Source of the DNA: an uncultured Clostridia bacterium
Lineage (GTDB): Bacteria; Bacillota; Clostridia; Oscillospirales; Acutalibacteraceae
Length of the DNA stretch: 57,801 bases
Direction: 5' to 3'
Assembly (NCBI GenBank): GCA_927362715.1
Contig: CAKMIX010000016.1
Span: forward strand, 1 to 57,801
This document shows positions 1 through 7,272 of this stretch, piece after piece. Both the position numbers and the translations under genes were made by a program. The notes beneath the pieces are model-generated. The model had not been told where the DNA came from. It saw nothing but the letters and a program-made list of their open reading frames with translations, and made no database searches. The stretch's first letter is position 1; each line of letters opens with the position of its first letter.

Positions 1-29
1 CCCATATGGACCTCATATCGTTTTTTCAT
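1..29 (-). CDS. Partial gene, N-terminus only (runs off the left edge)
   Basis: An ATG at 29..27 on the minus strand is preceded by GAGGAGGATTAAGC, a strong ribosome-binding site at correct spacing. Nine codons (MKKRYEVHM) are visible before the edge. It lies 15 bases downstream of the DFYGR-repeat protein and is probably co-transcribed with it. The product cannot be named from nine residues. Confidence 0.55.
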
Positions 30-43
30 GCTTAATCCTCCTC

Positions 44-250
44 TCATTTTTCTGCGTTCAAAAGCATTGCCAGTTGATCGCCGGACGCAACAACACGACC
101 GTAAAAATCGGTGGTCACATCCCTGCTTTTCTTGTAGTACCCAAGCGGTCTGCCGTAGAAGTCCTTGATGGTCTTGTCGCCGTTGCTTTCTTCAACGACC
201 GTTCCGATCACACGACCGTAAAAATCCTTGATATCCACTTTGTTCGCCAT
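44..250 (-). CDS. Small DFYGR-repeat protein (beta-flower-like)
   Basis: This is a 68-residue protein starting MANKVDIKD, chosen because AAAGGAGGAAGC lies just upstream; a longer in-frame start at 289 has no such site. It carries three repeats of the core DFYGR, each followed by a short strand-like stretch (VIG, PLG, VVA) and spaced about 20 residues apart. Such short repeats are like those of '4-fold beta flower' proteins in Firmicutes accessory DNA, whose role is unknown. There is no signal peptide or membrane segment. It is on the same strand as the phage head genes and the partial gene at the left edge. The family assignment is inference; the repeats are directly visible. Confidence 0.75.
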   Translation of the reverse strand: MANKVDIKDFYGRVIGTVVEESNGDKTIKDFYGRPLGYYKKSRDVTTDFYGRVVASGDQLAMLLNAEK

Positions 251-354
251 TTTGCTTCCTCCTTTCGTTCGTTTTCTGCATTGTAACACGGCTTTTTTGA
301 AAACTTAAGTAAAATGGCGATAAATTTGAAAATTTTTTATTTATCGTTTTACAG

Positions 355-397
355 GCAGGAACTCAGCGGCTTTGCTGCTGAGTTCCTGCTGTTTTTT
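355..397 (+). terminator. Orphan intrinsic terminator
   Basis: A perfect 13-bp stem (GCAGGAACTCAGC, 355-367, with its complement at 377-389) has a 9-base loop and is followed by six T on the plus strand (392-397). No plus-strand gene is visible upstream, so it looks like a leftover from a deleted or rearranged element. The minus-strand side has only a weak T run. Confidence 0.6.
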
Positions 398-425
398 GCT
401 TTTTGAGATTGACATCCCCAAATGT

Positions 426-601
426 CCTCTGCCAGTGGGAACAAGTGAGGGGATAAATTTTCTCAAAAAATTTTTTGGAGAAAGCCTGAAATTGGGTGTG
501 CATTTCGGCACCCTTTGTCCAAATGAGTGAAGAGGTTTTTTCATTCAGAAATATTTTCCCGTTTAGGGGGGCATTTGACCTCTGCCAGTGGGAATAAGTG
601 A
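426..601. repeat. Pair of 23-bp direct repeats
   Basis: The 23-base sequence beginning CCTCTGCCAGTGGGAA occurs at 426-448 and again at 579-601 with a single C/T difference, 153 bases apart. The intervening DNA is AT-rich with no convincing gene. Positions 251-635 otherwise hold only this pair and the orphan hairpin at 355. Such repeats flank or fill the ends of mobile elements, but no transposase is adjacent. Confidence 0.7.
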
Positions 602-635
602 AAGACCTTTTCATTGTACCTTGAAAACTGAATAA

Positions 636-848
636 CGATCCGAATGGGATACGCCGACGATCGTCAACAAGCTGATCCGTCGCATTGAGGTGCATAATCC
701 TGAGAAGAAGCACGCTCGAAAATCAGTAAAGGTCGACATCTATTTTACAGCGGTGGGACTGGTGAGTTTGCCGGACGAGCAGGAAATCCGAAAAATGATG
801 GAACAGATACGAAGTACATCACAGTTCCCAAAACAGCTCACCGCATAA
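636..848 (+). pseudogene. 3' remnant of a large serine recombinase
   Basis: The frame is open from 636 to the TAA at 846-848 (about 70 codons), with no start codon or ribosome-binding site at its head and a stop at 633-635. The translation includes TIVNKLIRRIEVHNPEKK and VKVDIYFTAVGL followed by a Glu/Lys-rich helix. This matches the C-terminal end of large serine recombinases of conjugative transposons and phages. The resolvase catalytic domain and the zinc-ribbon part are missing, so it is inactive. It marks past insertion or excision of a mobile element next to the phage head genes. Confidence 0.75.
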
Positions 849-858
849 AAAGAAAACG

Positions 859-887
859 GTGTAACCCGCCACATATCGGGTTACACC
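859..887 (+). terminator. Terminator-like hairpin after the recombinase remnant
   Basis: Inverted repeat GGTGTAACCCG (859-869) / CGGGTTACACC (877-887), 11 perfect pairs, lies 10 bases after the recombinase stop codon and is followed by a T/C-rich stretch. It is probably the original terminator of the recombinase gene. Confidence 0.6.
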
Positions 888-970
888 ATCTTCTCTACTT
901 TTTACTGCCTTATTAGCACCGGGCATTTGCACAGGGCGTTTTTGCGTGGCGGCAAAGCCGCCTTCGCGCG

Positions 971-1414
971 CTACGGCGCAGCGGTAAATTGCAGGGTGAA
1001 ATCCGACTCCAGCACCAGCGCGCCGCAGTCGCGCACGTAGTTGCAGTCGTAGCAGTGAAAGCCGGTGATTTCCGCTTCATGCAAGGTCGTGTTGAACATC
1101 AGCGCGGAGGACAGGCTGTTGAACAGCGAAAAGCACGTTTCCGGCCCGGAAGCATACGGGACGAAAAAGCTCACCTTGATCACGCTGTCCACCGTGCGGT
1201 TCTTGGTCTGGGTCTGCGAGCCGTCCTCGCCGATCGAGACCAGCCGTTCGCCGATGGTGATCTTGTCCACGGCAAAGGCGACGATCGGCTTTGTCACGGG
1301 GTAGGGCTTGATGTCGTTTTCATAGGCGATCACCATGCTGCACTCCTCCGGCATCAGCCCGCTTGCCGACAGGTTCTGCACGATCAGCTCGACACGTTCG
1401 TGTACGCTTGTCAT
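971..1414 (-). CDS. Probable phage tail-completion/terminator protein
   Basis: The 147-residue protein starts MTSVHERV; its ATG overlaps the upstream stop as ATGA. It is the last gene of the head module. By position (after the adaptor and head-closure genes) and size it fits the tail terminator or minor capsid/tail-completion class. No diagnostic motif is visible, so the role rests on synteny. It ends in TAG, and the next gene expected in a siphophage, the major tail protein, is absent: the sequence passes straight to the antisense recombinase remnant. Confidence 0.6.
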   Translation of the reverse strand: MTSVHERVELIVQNLSASGLMPEECSMVIAYENDIKPYPVTKPIVAFAVDKITIGERLVSIGEDGSQTQTKNRTVDSVIKVSFFVPYASGPETCFSLFNSLSSALMFNTTLHEAEITGFHCYDCNYVRDCGALVLESDFTLQFTAAP

Positions 1415-1746
1415 AAATTCACCTCGCTTACTTCTTTGACGACCGCCCAATAATAAAAGGGCTTGTCCGAAAGCTTGACTTCCTCCGCACGCTGGATGAC
1501 GTATTTCCTGCCGTCCCCATCCGTGATGCGCGCTGTTTCGGGCAGCCGCGTCACGTTGTGCGAAGCGGGGCCGATGTAGAGATACAGCCCCGTGCTGTCG
1601 CGCCCGATGGGCGTGTAGGTGCCCTCCAAGTACATTTTGTTCTTGTAGCGCAGCGGCTGCAAAAACGCCTTGTATACGGGCGAATACCACCCCGCGCCGT
1701 CCGTCAGGCGCACGGAGCTGCCGAATTTTTCAAAACAGACGTTCAT
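1411..1746 (-). CDS. Probable phage head-closure protein
   Basis: This 111-residue protein starts MNVCFEKF; start and upstream stop overlap as ATGA, as does its own end with the next gene. It is rich in beta-strand-like segments (LEGTYTPIG, YVIQRAEEV, FYYWAVVKEV), as expected of small beta-barrel head-closure or stopper proteins. The position between the putative adaptor and the tail-completion gene supports this. It is assigned by context and general character rather than a recognised motif. Confidence 0.55.
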   Translation of the reverse strand: MNVCFEKFGSSVRLTDGAGWYSPVYKAFLQPLRYKNKMYLEGTYTPIGRDSTGLYLYIGPASHNVTRLPETARITDGDGRKYVIQRAEEVKLSDKPFYYWAVVKEVSEVNL

Positions 1747-2108
1747 GCCGTCACCTGCGCAAACAAAAAGCCGTCGTCGTAAAGATAGGGCGCCGCCGCC
1801 GCAAGGCATTCCGCACGCATATATTCGGCGGCTTCGAGCATGGCGGCGCGGCTCATCTGCACCGAGACGTCGCCTGCCTTAAAGACGGTCGTGCCGTCGC
1901 GAAACTGCTCGCTTTGCAGCAGCAGCCGGAAATGGCAAACCGCCGCGGCGGCACTGACTACGGCGGGGTATGCGCCGTATTCGGGCTTTTTCAGGCGCGC
2001 CGCCATTTCGATGCACGCCGCTTCGATCGTCGAGCGCGCGGTTTGCAGCGCGGCGGGCTCGTGGCCGTACACGGTCTGAAGCTGCCGCAGGACTTCTACT
2101 TCATCCAT
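1743..2108 (-). CDS. Phage head-tail connector (adaptor) protein
   Basis: This 121-residue, mostly helical protein starts MDEVEVLRQL and is rich in Ala. It directly follows the major capsid gene (18 bases), which is where the gp6-like adaptor that docks under the portal is found in HK97-type phages. Helices such as QTARSTIEAACIEMAARL suit that all-alpha fold. Its function is inferred from position and composition. Confidence 0.6.
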   Translation of the reverse strand: MDEVEVLRQLQTVYGHEPAALQTARSTIEAACIEMAARLKKPEYGAYPAVVSAAAAVCHFRLLLQSEQFRDGTTVFKAGDVSVQMSRAAMLEAAEYMRAECLAAAAPYLYDDGFLFAQVTA

Positions 2109-2126
2109 CGTCCCGCCTCCTTTTTC

Positions 2127-3128
2127 TTACGAGAGTACGCGCGAAGCGTCGGTGTAGATCTTGGCAAAGCCCGAGATCTGCGTGATCGCGGCGCGTTCGA
2201 GCTGGCGGTCGATGAGCTTGTCATATTCCGTCGTCACGCCGCCCGCCTGCACCATTTCCAAAGCGCAGGTGCGGTCAAGGCCGATGAGCTTTCCGGCTTC
2301 CACGGCGCTGCTTTTGAGAAGCGTTGCGCCCAGGGGCGTCACGCTCTTGCCGCTGCCATGGAAGGTGAGCCCCGCCGTTGCGTCGCGCATTTCGGAGAGC
2401 TTGAGGATCGCCGCCGCCATGTCGGGGGAAGCGATCATCGTGTTGAGCCGGTAGGGGTCAAATTCATTCCAGAAGTCCACAAGGTCGGCATAGGTCACGC
2501 TGTCGCCGGCAAGCGAGGACGTCGGCGCGGGGTTGGAGTTGCCGTCGCCGTTTTGCAGCACGTTCACCGCGTCTTTCAGCTGTGTGCGCGCAATGTACGC
2601 CCCGATCTGGCGCAGCGTGACGGTGAACAGGTCGAGCCGCTGGAAGCGCAGCGCCTCGTACGAGGCAACCAGCATCCGCCCGCGCTTTTTGAGCGTGACG
2701 AGGTTTTCCTGCGTGTGCACGACGGTCTCAGGGATGGCTGCGCCCTCTTCGGTCTCCTTGAGCTCTTTTTCGTCCTCTGTGGGAACGGAGGTGATGGTGC
2801 GGTAGTCGAGGCCGTTGATGTCGGTCTTCGTTGCGACGATGTACGGCAGCAGGTCGGCTTCCTCCAGCCCCTTGCGCACCGCGCGGGCGATGTATTCGGG
2901 GAAGAGGGCGGCGGAGTCGGTGGTGGCAAAGAATTTTTCCACGCAGTCGCTCGCCGCGCCGTGGATCTGAATGTCAAAGCGCTTGAGCTGGCGCTCGAAG
3001 GCGTCTAAGCCCTCCAGCTCCGTCCCCTTGTAGTTTTCCGAGGGGTCAATGGATTCGAGCTCGGCGGTAAAGCCTTTGCGGGAACTGTAAAGCCCTTTAT
3101 CAAGGCGGATGGTCTCAAAATTTTCCAT
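2127..3128 (-). CDS. Phage major capsid protein (HK97-like)
   Basis: This 333-residue protein starts MENFETIRLDKG. It lies directly downstream of the prohead protease and upstream of the adaptor, the standard place for the shell protein. Segments such as LFPEYIARAVRKGLEEADLLPYI (a core N-arm/E-loop-type region) and the conserved repeat-poor C-terminal half resemble short HK97-fold capsid proteins of Clostridia phages. There is no long N-terminal delta domain; scaffolding may be supplied by the protease gene product. The stop is TAA and the gap to the next gene is 18 bases. Confidence 0.8.
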   Translation of the reverse strand: MENFETIRLDKGLYSSRKGFTAELESIDPSENYKGTELEGLDAFERQLKRFDIQIHGAASDCVEKFFATTDSAALFPEYIARAVRKGLEEADLLPYIVATKTDINGLDYRTITSVPTEDEKELKETEEGAAIPETVVHTQENLVTLKKRGRMLVASYEALRFQRLDLFTVTLRQIGAYIARTQLKDAVNVLQNGDGNSNPAPTSSLAGDSVTYADLVDFWNEFDPYRLNTMIASPDMAAAILKLSEMRDATAGLTFHGSGKSVTPLGATLLKSSAVEAGKLIGLDRTCALEMVQAGGVTTEYDKLIDRQLERAAITQISGFAKIYTDASRVLS

Positions 3129-3145
3129 AAGGGTTTTCTCCTTCC

Positions 3146-4087
3146 TTAAAACTTAAAGCGTTCGTTTTTGGCTTTGCGGCGCGTATCGGCCGGCCTTGCC
3201 AGCTGCGGTGTGCGCGGCGCGTTTTTTTCGGCAAGCGCGAGCGAGAGCGCGCGAAGCTGCGAGCAGTCAAGCCCTTCGCAAAGCGATTTCGCAAGCGATG
3301 CCGAGAGCGCCGGCAGCGCGCGCAGCAGCCCGCGCGAAGCGGTCTCGCAAAGGTCGCTGCGGTACTGTTCGCCCGCCTTTGCGTCCTTTTGCAGGCGCTC
3401 GAGCGAGTCGTGCAGCGCGCGTGCCTCGGCGGCGGTGAGCGTCACGCCCTTTTGCGCCGTGCCGAGCTTTTGCGCCGCTGCCGAGAAATGCTTGGTCACG
3501 CCCGCGTTTTTCTGTGCGGGCACGGCGACGAACGACCATTCGTAGGCATCCGTGGGGTCTTCGAGCACATAGTGGCAGACCTTGCCGTTGTAGGTCTTGC
3601 CGCGCCGGTGCTTACAGGGGGAGATGCGCTCGTCCGCGCCGCAGATCGAGCAGATGCTCGAACGCACCGCGCAGCCCACGGAGACCTCCTTTTTGATGCC
3701 CGCATTGATCTCGGCGATGCGCGCTTCATTTTTCTCGATGCGCGGCATATAGCAGTACGCTTTTAAATAGGTATACGGCTCGCCGAGCGACGTGCGCTTC
3801 GTCTCGTCCGTGACCACCTCTGTCAAAAAGGTGCGCGCGCTCTGGTCGGCGCTGTCCATGCTGTGGTTTTGAATGGCGGTCTTCCCGCGGAACAGCTCGG
3901 CGAGCGTGCGCAGGCTTTTTTGCGAAAACCGTTCAAAGTCGCGGTCAACCTCGTTGTCGCACAGGAGAACGGAAAAAACGAATACGTCATCCGCCGTGAG
4001 GTCCTGCCGGGTGTATTTGTTGATCTCCCGAAGCATTTCGTCCGTCACGCCCCGGTTTGCGGGCTGCGTTTCAAAGTTTTTCTGCAT
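3146..4087 (-). CDS. Phage prohead protease with a Cys-rich insert
   Basis: This 313-residue protein starts MQKNFETQ after a clear AAAGGAGGGAAA site. The N-terminal half (about 30-190) has the layout of caudoviral prohead proteases: a His in NHSM (H75) and a Ser in EVSVG (S136) are the likely catalytic pair. Just after the Ser comes CSICGADERISPCKH (C146, C149, C158, H160), a zinc-knuckle-like insert. The C-terminal part (about 200-313) is helical and Ala/Leu-rich and could act as a built-in scaffold. Its start overlaps the portal gene's end by 17 bases. Confidence 0.75.
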   Translation of the reverse strand: MQKNFETQPANRGVTDEMLREINKYTRQDLTADDVFVFSVLLCDNEVDRDFERFSQKSLRTLAELFRGKTAIQNHSMDSADQSARTFLTEVVTDETKRTSLGEPYTYLKAYCYMPRIEKNEARIAEINAGIKKEVSVGCAVRSSICSICGADERISPCKHRRGKTYNGKVCHYVLEDPTDAYEWSFVAVPAQKNAGVTKHFSAAAQKLGTAQKGVTLTAAEARALHDSLERLQKDAKAGEQYRSDLCETASRGLLRALPALSASLAKSLCEGLDCSQLRALSLALAEKNAPRTPQLARPADTRRKAKNERFKF

Positions 4088-5264
4088 GATTTCCCTCCTT
4101 TCCGTCTGTTTTGCCGTCCGTGTTTTCCAGCGCGGCGCGGATCTCGTCGGTCTGCGCGTCGAGGTGGCGGGCGGTCGCCGCATCTACGGTATCCTTGAGC
4201 GTGATATCATCCCAAACGATCTCCACACGGTCCGTGCAGCCGAAGGCGCGCAGATGCGCGCGGCAGATCTTCAGAAGCACCGGCGTGAGCACGCGGCGGT
4301 AAAATTCGATCTCCGTGGTGAGGATGTCCGCCTGTTCGGACGCCATACGCTCGGTCGTGGACCACGAAAGCCCCAGCATGAACGGCGGCAGCCCGAGTTT
4401 GGCGACGATTTGTTCAAGCATCTGGCGCACGGGTACGTCGCTGTCTAAAATCTGGTTGTCCGCGCCGATGACCTTGATATCCACGTCGCCCACGGCGACA
4501 AAATCCCGCACATCACGGCTGCGCATCGCCTCACTCCACTGCTCGGCAATCTGCATGGCGCGGTCTTTGGCATAGGCGCGCGAGCCCGCATCTTCCGCCG
4601 GTTTATAGGTCACGGCGAAGCGCACGTTCCCGACGCGCTCCCAATTCTGCCCGACGGCGTTGAAGATCTTCATCAAAACAGAACTGACGAACGGCAGCCC
4701 GTGGAGCACAGACGTGCCGTACAGCGATCCGGGCGGGGCGTTGAGCGCGACGTACAGCAGGTTTTCCTGCTGCGGCAGCGGAGCGCCGGAAACACCGTCG
4801 TTGCGCAAGATCTCCACTGTCGAAAAATCGTCCTTTGCGCGGCGAAGCAGGTAATCCGACTGCGGTGCGTTGTAAAGGTAGCGCACCGCGCCCGTTTCGT
4901 CCGGCACCATCTCCGCGACCGCCGTGCCGTAGGTCAGAAGCTGCTCAAAAAAGCAGTCGGCAAAGGATTGCAGCGAACGGCTGCCGCAGTCTACGGGCAC
5001 CTGAGCCGAAAAATCGTCCAAAAGCGGCTGGAACCGCTCGTTTTCGCAGACTGCCCGAAAGCCGCCCGTCAGGCGCAGGAGCTTATAGATCGCGGCGTCA
5101 ATGACGGGCACCGCCTCGCGCAGCGCACGGTACAGGTCGCCGGCGAGCGCGGGCGGCGGCACGGCAAACAGCCCGTTCTGCGGTTCTCCGCGGCGGGGTG
5201 CTGCGAGCGCGGGCGTGCCGACCGGTGCGGAGAAGGCTTCGGTACGCTTTTTGAATATCGGCAA
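4071..5264 (-). CDS. Phage portal protein
   Basis: This 397-residue protein starts MPIFKKRTEAF. It follows the large terminase gene by four bases and precedes the protease. The body contains portal-like segments: LLTYGTAVAEMVPDETGAVR, the LYGTSVLHG region, the ILDSDVPVRQMLEQIVAKLGLPPFMLG stretch preceding a long helix (EQADILTTEIEFYRR). Portal proteins form the dodecameric DNA entry ring of the procapsid. The C-terminus (ENTDGKTDGKEGNHAEKL) is polar and overlaps the next gene by 17 bases, indicating translational coupling. Confidence 0.85.
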   Translation of the reverse strand: MPIFKKRTEAFSAPVGTPALAAPRRGEPQNGLFAVPPPALAGDLYRALREAVPVIDAAIYKLLRLTGGFRAVCENERFQPLLDDFSAQVPVDCGSRSLQSFADCFFEQLLTYGTAVAEMVPDETGAVRYLYNAPQSDYLLRRAKDDFSTVEILRNDGVSGAPLPQQENLLYVALNAPPGSLYGTSVLHGLPFVSSVLMKIFNAVGQNWERVGNVRFAVTYKPAEDAGSRAYAKDRAMQIAEQWSEAMRSRDVRDFVAVGDVDIKVIGADNQILDSDVPVRQMLEQIVAKLGLPPFMLGLSWSTTERMASEQADILTTEIEFYRRVLTPVLLKICRAHLRAFGCTDRVEIVWDDITLKDTVDAATARHLDAQTDEIRAALENTDGKTDGKEGNHAEKL

Positions 5265-5268
5265 AAAG

Positions 5269-6531
5269 TCACCCCCTTTCTCTGGGTATGGCGACGGCGA
5301 AGCCGTCTAAGGACGGCTCGCCGAGCGCCGTGGAAACAAAATAACGCATGTCATCCATGGCGTGGTCGTTCTCCTTTTTCACTGCATCGCCCCGCGCGCT
5401 CTCGTCCCAGCGGTAGAGCGAAAATTCGCGCAGGATATTCGGGCAGGTGCGGCAGATGCGGATGCGTCCCGACTTTAAGGCGTCCGACGTGCGCCGGATG
5501 CCTGCGAGCACGTCGTTTTGCGCGCGCGCGACGTTGAATCTGCCGTGGCGGCGGATACATTCGAGGAACGACGCCGCCGACGGGTCTACAATGACACGAT
5601 CCACCGAACGGTTCCCGACGAGCCTGCAAAGCGAACCGTAGTATTCCTCGTCGGTCATCTGAAAGCCTTTCTGCTTTGAATCGTGGTAGAACTCGTCGAT
5701 GCGGTACCAGCAGCCGTCATGCAGTCCCCAAAGCCCCATCGAGGTGGGGTTGACCGTTCCGTAGTCACACGAGACTGTGAAGCGCGAAAAGCTCCTCGGC
5801 ACGTCGCACACGAACGTTTCGTCGAAAAACGGGTACACCAGCCCGTCGCACGCGGTCCACTTGCCCTCCACGAACCGCTTGTAGAACGCACCGCTGTAAA
5901 GCGAACGGTACCGCTCGCGCATGGCGCGCGAAAGGGCGGGGTTGTCCTCCATCGTGAAATGCAGGTACAAACCGTTTTTCTCCGCGCACTTTAAAATCCA
6001 TTCGCGGTAGAACCAGTGCGCAGGGTGCTCGGGGTTGCAGTTGAACCAGAGCCGCGAGCCCTCCACCGAGCAGCGCGCCACCGCCTGCTCGCAGAACGAG
6101 CGCGGCATGAGCGCGACCTCGTCGAGCATCACGCCCGCGAGCGTCAGTCCCTGGATGAGCGCGGCGGAGGATTCGTCCTTGCCGCCGAACAGGTAAAAAC
6201 GGTTGCGGCGCGTCCCGCGCGTGATCTCAAGCAGATTGCGGCTTTTTAAGTCGCGGCAGGAAAAGCCGAGATCATGTAGCAGCGGCAAAAGCGGCGTGAT
6301 GACGTTGCGCCGCAGCCCCGTCACGGTCTTGCCGCACAGCGCAAAGGACTGGTCGCAAAAGCGGTAGAACGCCCACAGCACGAACGAAAGCGACATGCAA
6401 ACGGTTTTGCCGCTGCGCACCGCCCCGTCGCAGATGACGGCGTCATACGAATGAAAGGGACTTTCTTCGCACCACCATGAAAGCAGCTCGAGCTGCTTTT
6501 GGGAAAATGCATGAAAATCGGAAAGCTGCAT
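5269..6531 (-). CDS. Phage terminase large subunit
   Basis: This 420-residue packaging motor has Walker A GAVRSGKT (36-43) and Walker B VMLDEV (134-139). The C-terminal RNase H-like nuclease has the expected acidic residues in SCDYGTVNPT (D256), VDPSAA (D316) and the NDHAMDD segment (about 389-394). It belongs to the PBSX-like TerL group. The ATG overlaps the TerS stop (TGATG). All key residues are intact, so packaging activity is plausible even though the tail genes are missing. Confidence 0.9.
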   Translation of the reverse strand: MQLSDFHAFSQKQLELLSWWCEESPFHSYDAVICDGAVRSGKTVCMSLSFVLWAFYRFCDQSFALCGKTVTGLRRNVITPLLPLLHDLGFSCRDLKSRNLLEITRGTRRNRFYLFGGKDESSAALIQGLTLAGVMLDEVALMPRSFCEQAVARCSVEGSRLWFNCNPEHPAHWFYREWILKCAEKNGLYLHFTMEDNPALSRAMRERYRSLYSGAFYKRFVEGKWTACDGLVYPFFDETFVCDVPRSFSRFTVSCDYGTVNPTSMGLWGLHDGCWYRIDEFYHDSKQKGFQMTDEEYYGSLCRLVGNRSVDRVIVDPSAASFLECIRRHGRFNVARAQNDVLAGIRRTSDALKSGRIRICRTCPNILREFSLYRWDESARGDAVKKENDHAMDDMRYFVSTALGEPSLDGFAVAIPRERG

Positions 6532-7016
6532 CAGTTCTCGCCGCCTTCCGGCGAAAACAGCGCCGCCGAACGCTCCAGCGCACGGTAAAACGGCAGCGCG
6601 CCGTCCGAAGTGCCCGCCTGCAATTCCTCAAGGCGTTCGAGCGCCTTTTGGCGGTCAAAGAATTTGATCTCCATGCCGCCGCCCTTCGGGCGCTTGATGT
6701 CGGACACCAAAAACAAGTCGAGGCGGTCGAGGTCGAGCGGTTCATCGCCCGCTTCGTGCAACAGCAGCCGCACCGCGTCCGAGACGCTCCCGAACGCGAG
6801 CCGCCGGTAGCCCGCCACGAGCTCCGCGCGCGAGGCGGCGACGTCCTTTTCAAGCGTTTCGATCTGCGTGCGTACACGTTTGTCTGCAAGCAGCCGCTGT
6901 GCCGCGCGCTCGGGGAACAGTGCAAAGCCCGCCGCTGCCGCCGCCTCCCGTCCGTTGCGTGTGCGCACGAAGTGGCGGCAGAACGAAAGCTGCTTTGCGG
7001 AAAGAGCTGAACGCAT
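6531..7016 (-). CDS. Phage terminase small subunit
   Basis: This 161-residue protein starts MRSALSAKQL, preceded by AAAGGAGAAAAACGC; an upstream in-frame ATG lacks such a site. The N-terminal segment (LSAKQLSFCRHFVRTRNGREAAAAAGF) is the helix-turn-helix DNA-recognition part of the Terminase_2/XtmA family, followed by a helical oligomerisation region. It is the first gene of the head module and overlaps terL by one base. It is the determinant of which DNA is packaged. Confidence 0.8.
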   Translation of the reverse strand: MRSALSAKQLSFCRHFVRTRNGREAAAAAGFALFPERAAQRLLADKRVRTQIETLEKDVAASRAELVAGYRRLAFGSVSDAVRLLLHEAGDEPLDLDRLDLFLVSDIKRPKGGGMEIKFFDRQKALERLEELQAGTSDGALPFYRALERSAALFSPEGGEN

Positions 7017-7170
7017 GCGTTTTTCTCCTTTTCCTAAATTAAGGCCTTTTGAAAAGTCCCTTTCATCCATAGGGCGAAGCGGGCGGGAATGTCGGCTTTT
7101 CCATGCAACACAAAAATAAAATCTGTCAATTATCTCGCGCGCCTGCCGGGTTTCGACCGAAAACGCATCG

Positions 7171-7197
7171 TTTGTCGAACCGTTTTCGGTTGACAAA
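7171..7197. promoter_or_regulatory. Palindromic operator over the ABC exporter promoter
   Basis: TTTGTC-G-AACCG (7171-7182), TTTT, CGGTTGACAAA (7187-7197) form an inverted repeat with a single bulged G. The right arm contains the -35 TTGACA (7190-7195), so a bound dimeric regulator would occlude the promoter. A second inverted pair, ACCGAAAACG (7157-7166) with CGTTTTCGGT (7181-7190), overlaps it. No regulator gene is adjacent. Confidence 0.5.
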
Positions 7198-7219
7198 TCC
7201 CTGCGTGTCGGCTTACAAT
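7190..7219 (+). promoter_or_regulatory. Promoter of the heterodimeric ABC exporter
   Basis: TTGACA (7190-7195), 18-base spacer, TACAAT (7214-7219). It sits about 50 bases before the TTG start of the first exporter gene. The 7017-7272 gap also holds the leader of the divergent phage module, for which no good promoter was found. Confidence 0.65.
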
Positions 7220-7272
7220 AAGATTTGGTATGACTGCTTTTGAATCTGAAGCAAAAACGGAGGTGAGCTGCC

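Noticed and set aside
341-713. Two overlapping minus-strand frames in the left debris
   Set aside because: They run through a perfect terminator hairpin, the direct repeats and the antisense of the recombinase remnant; neither has a ribosome-binding site.
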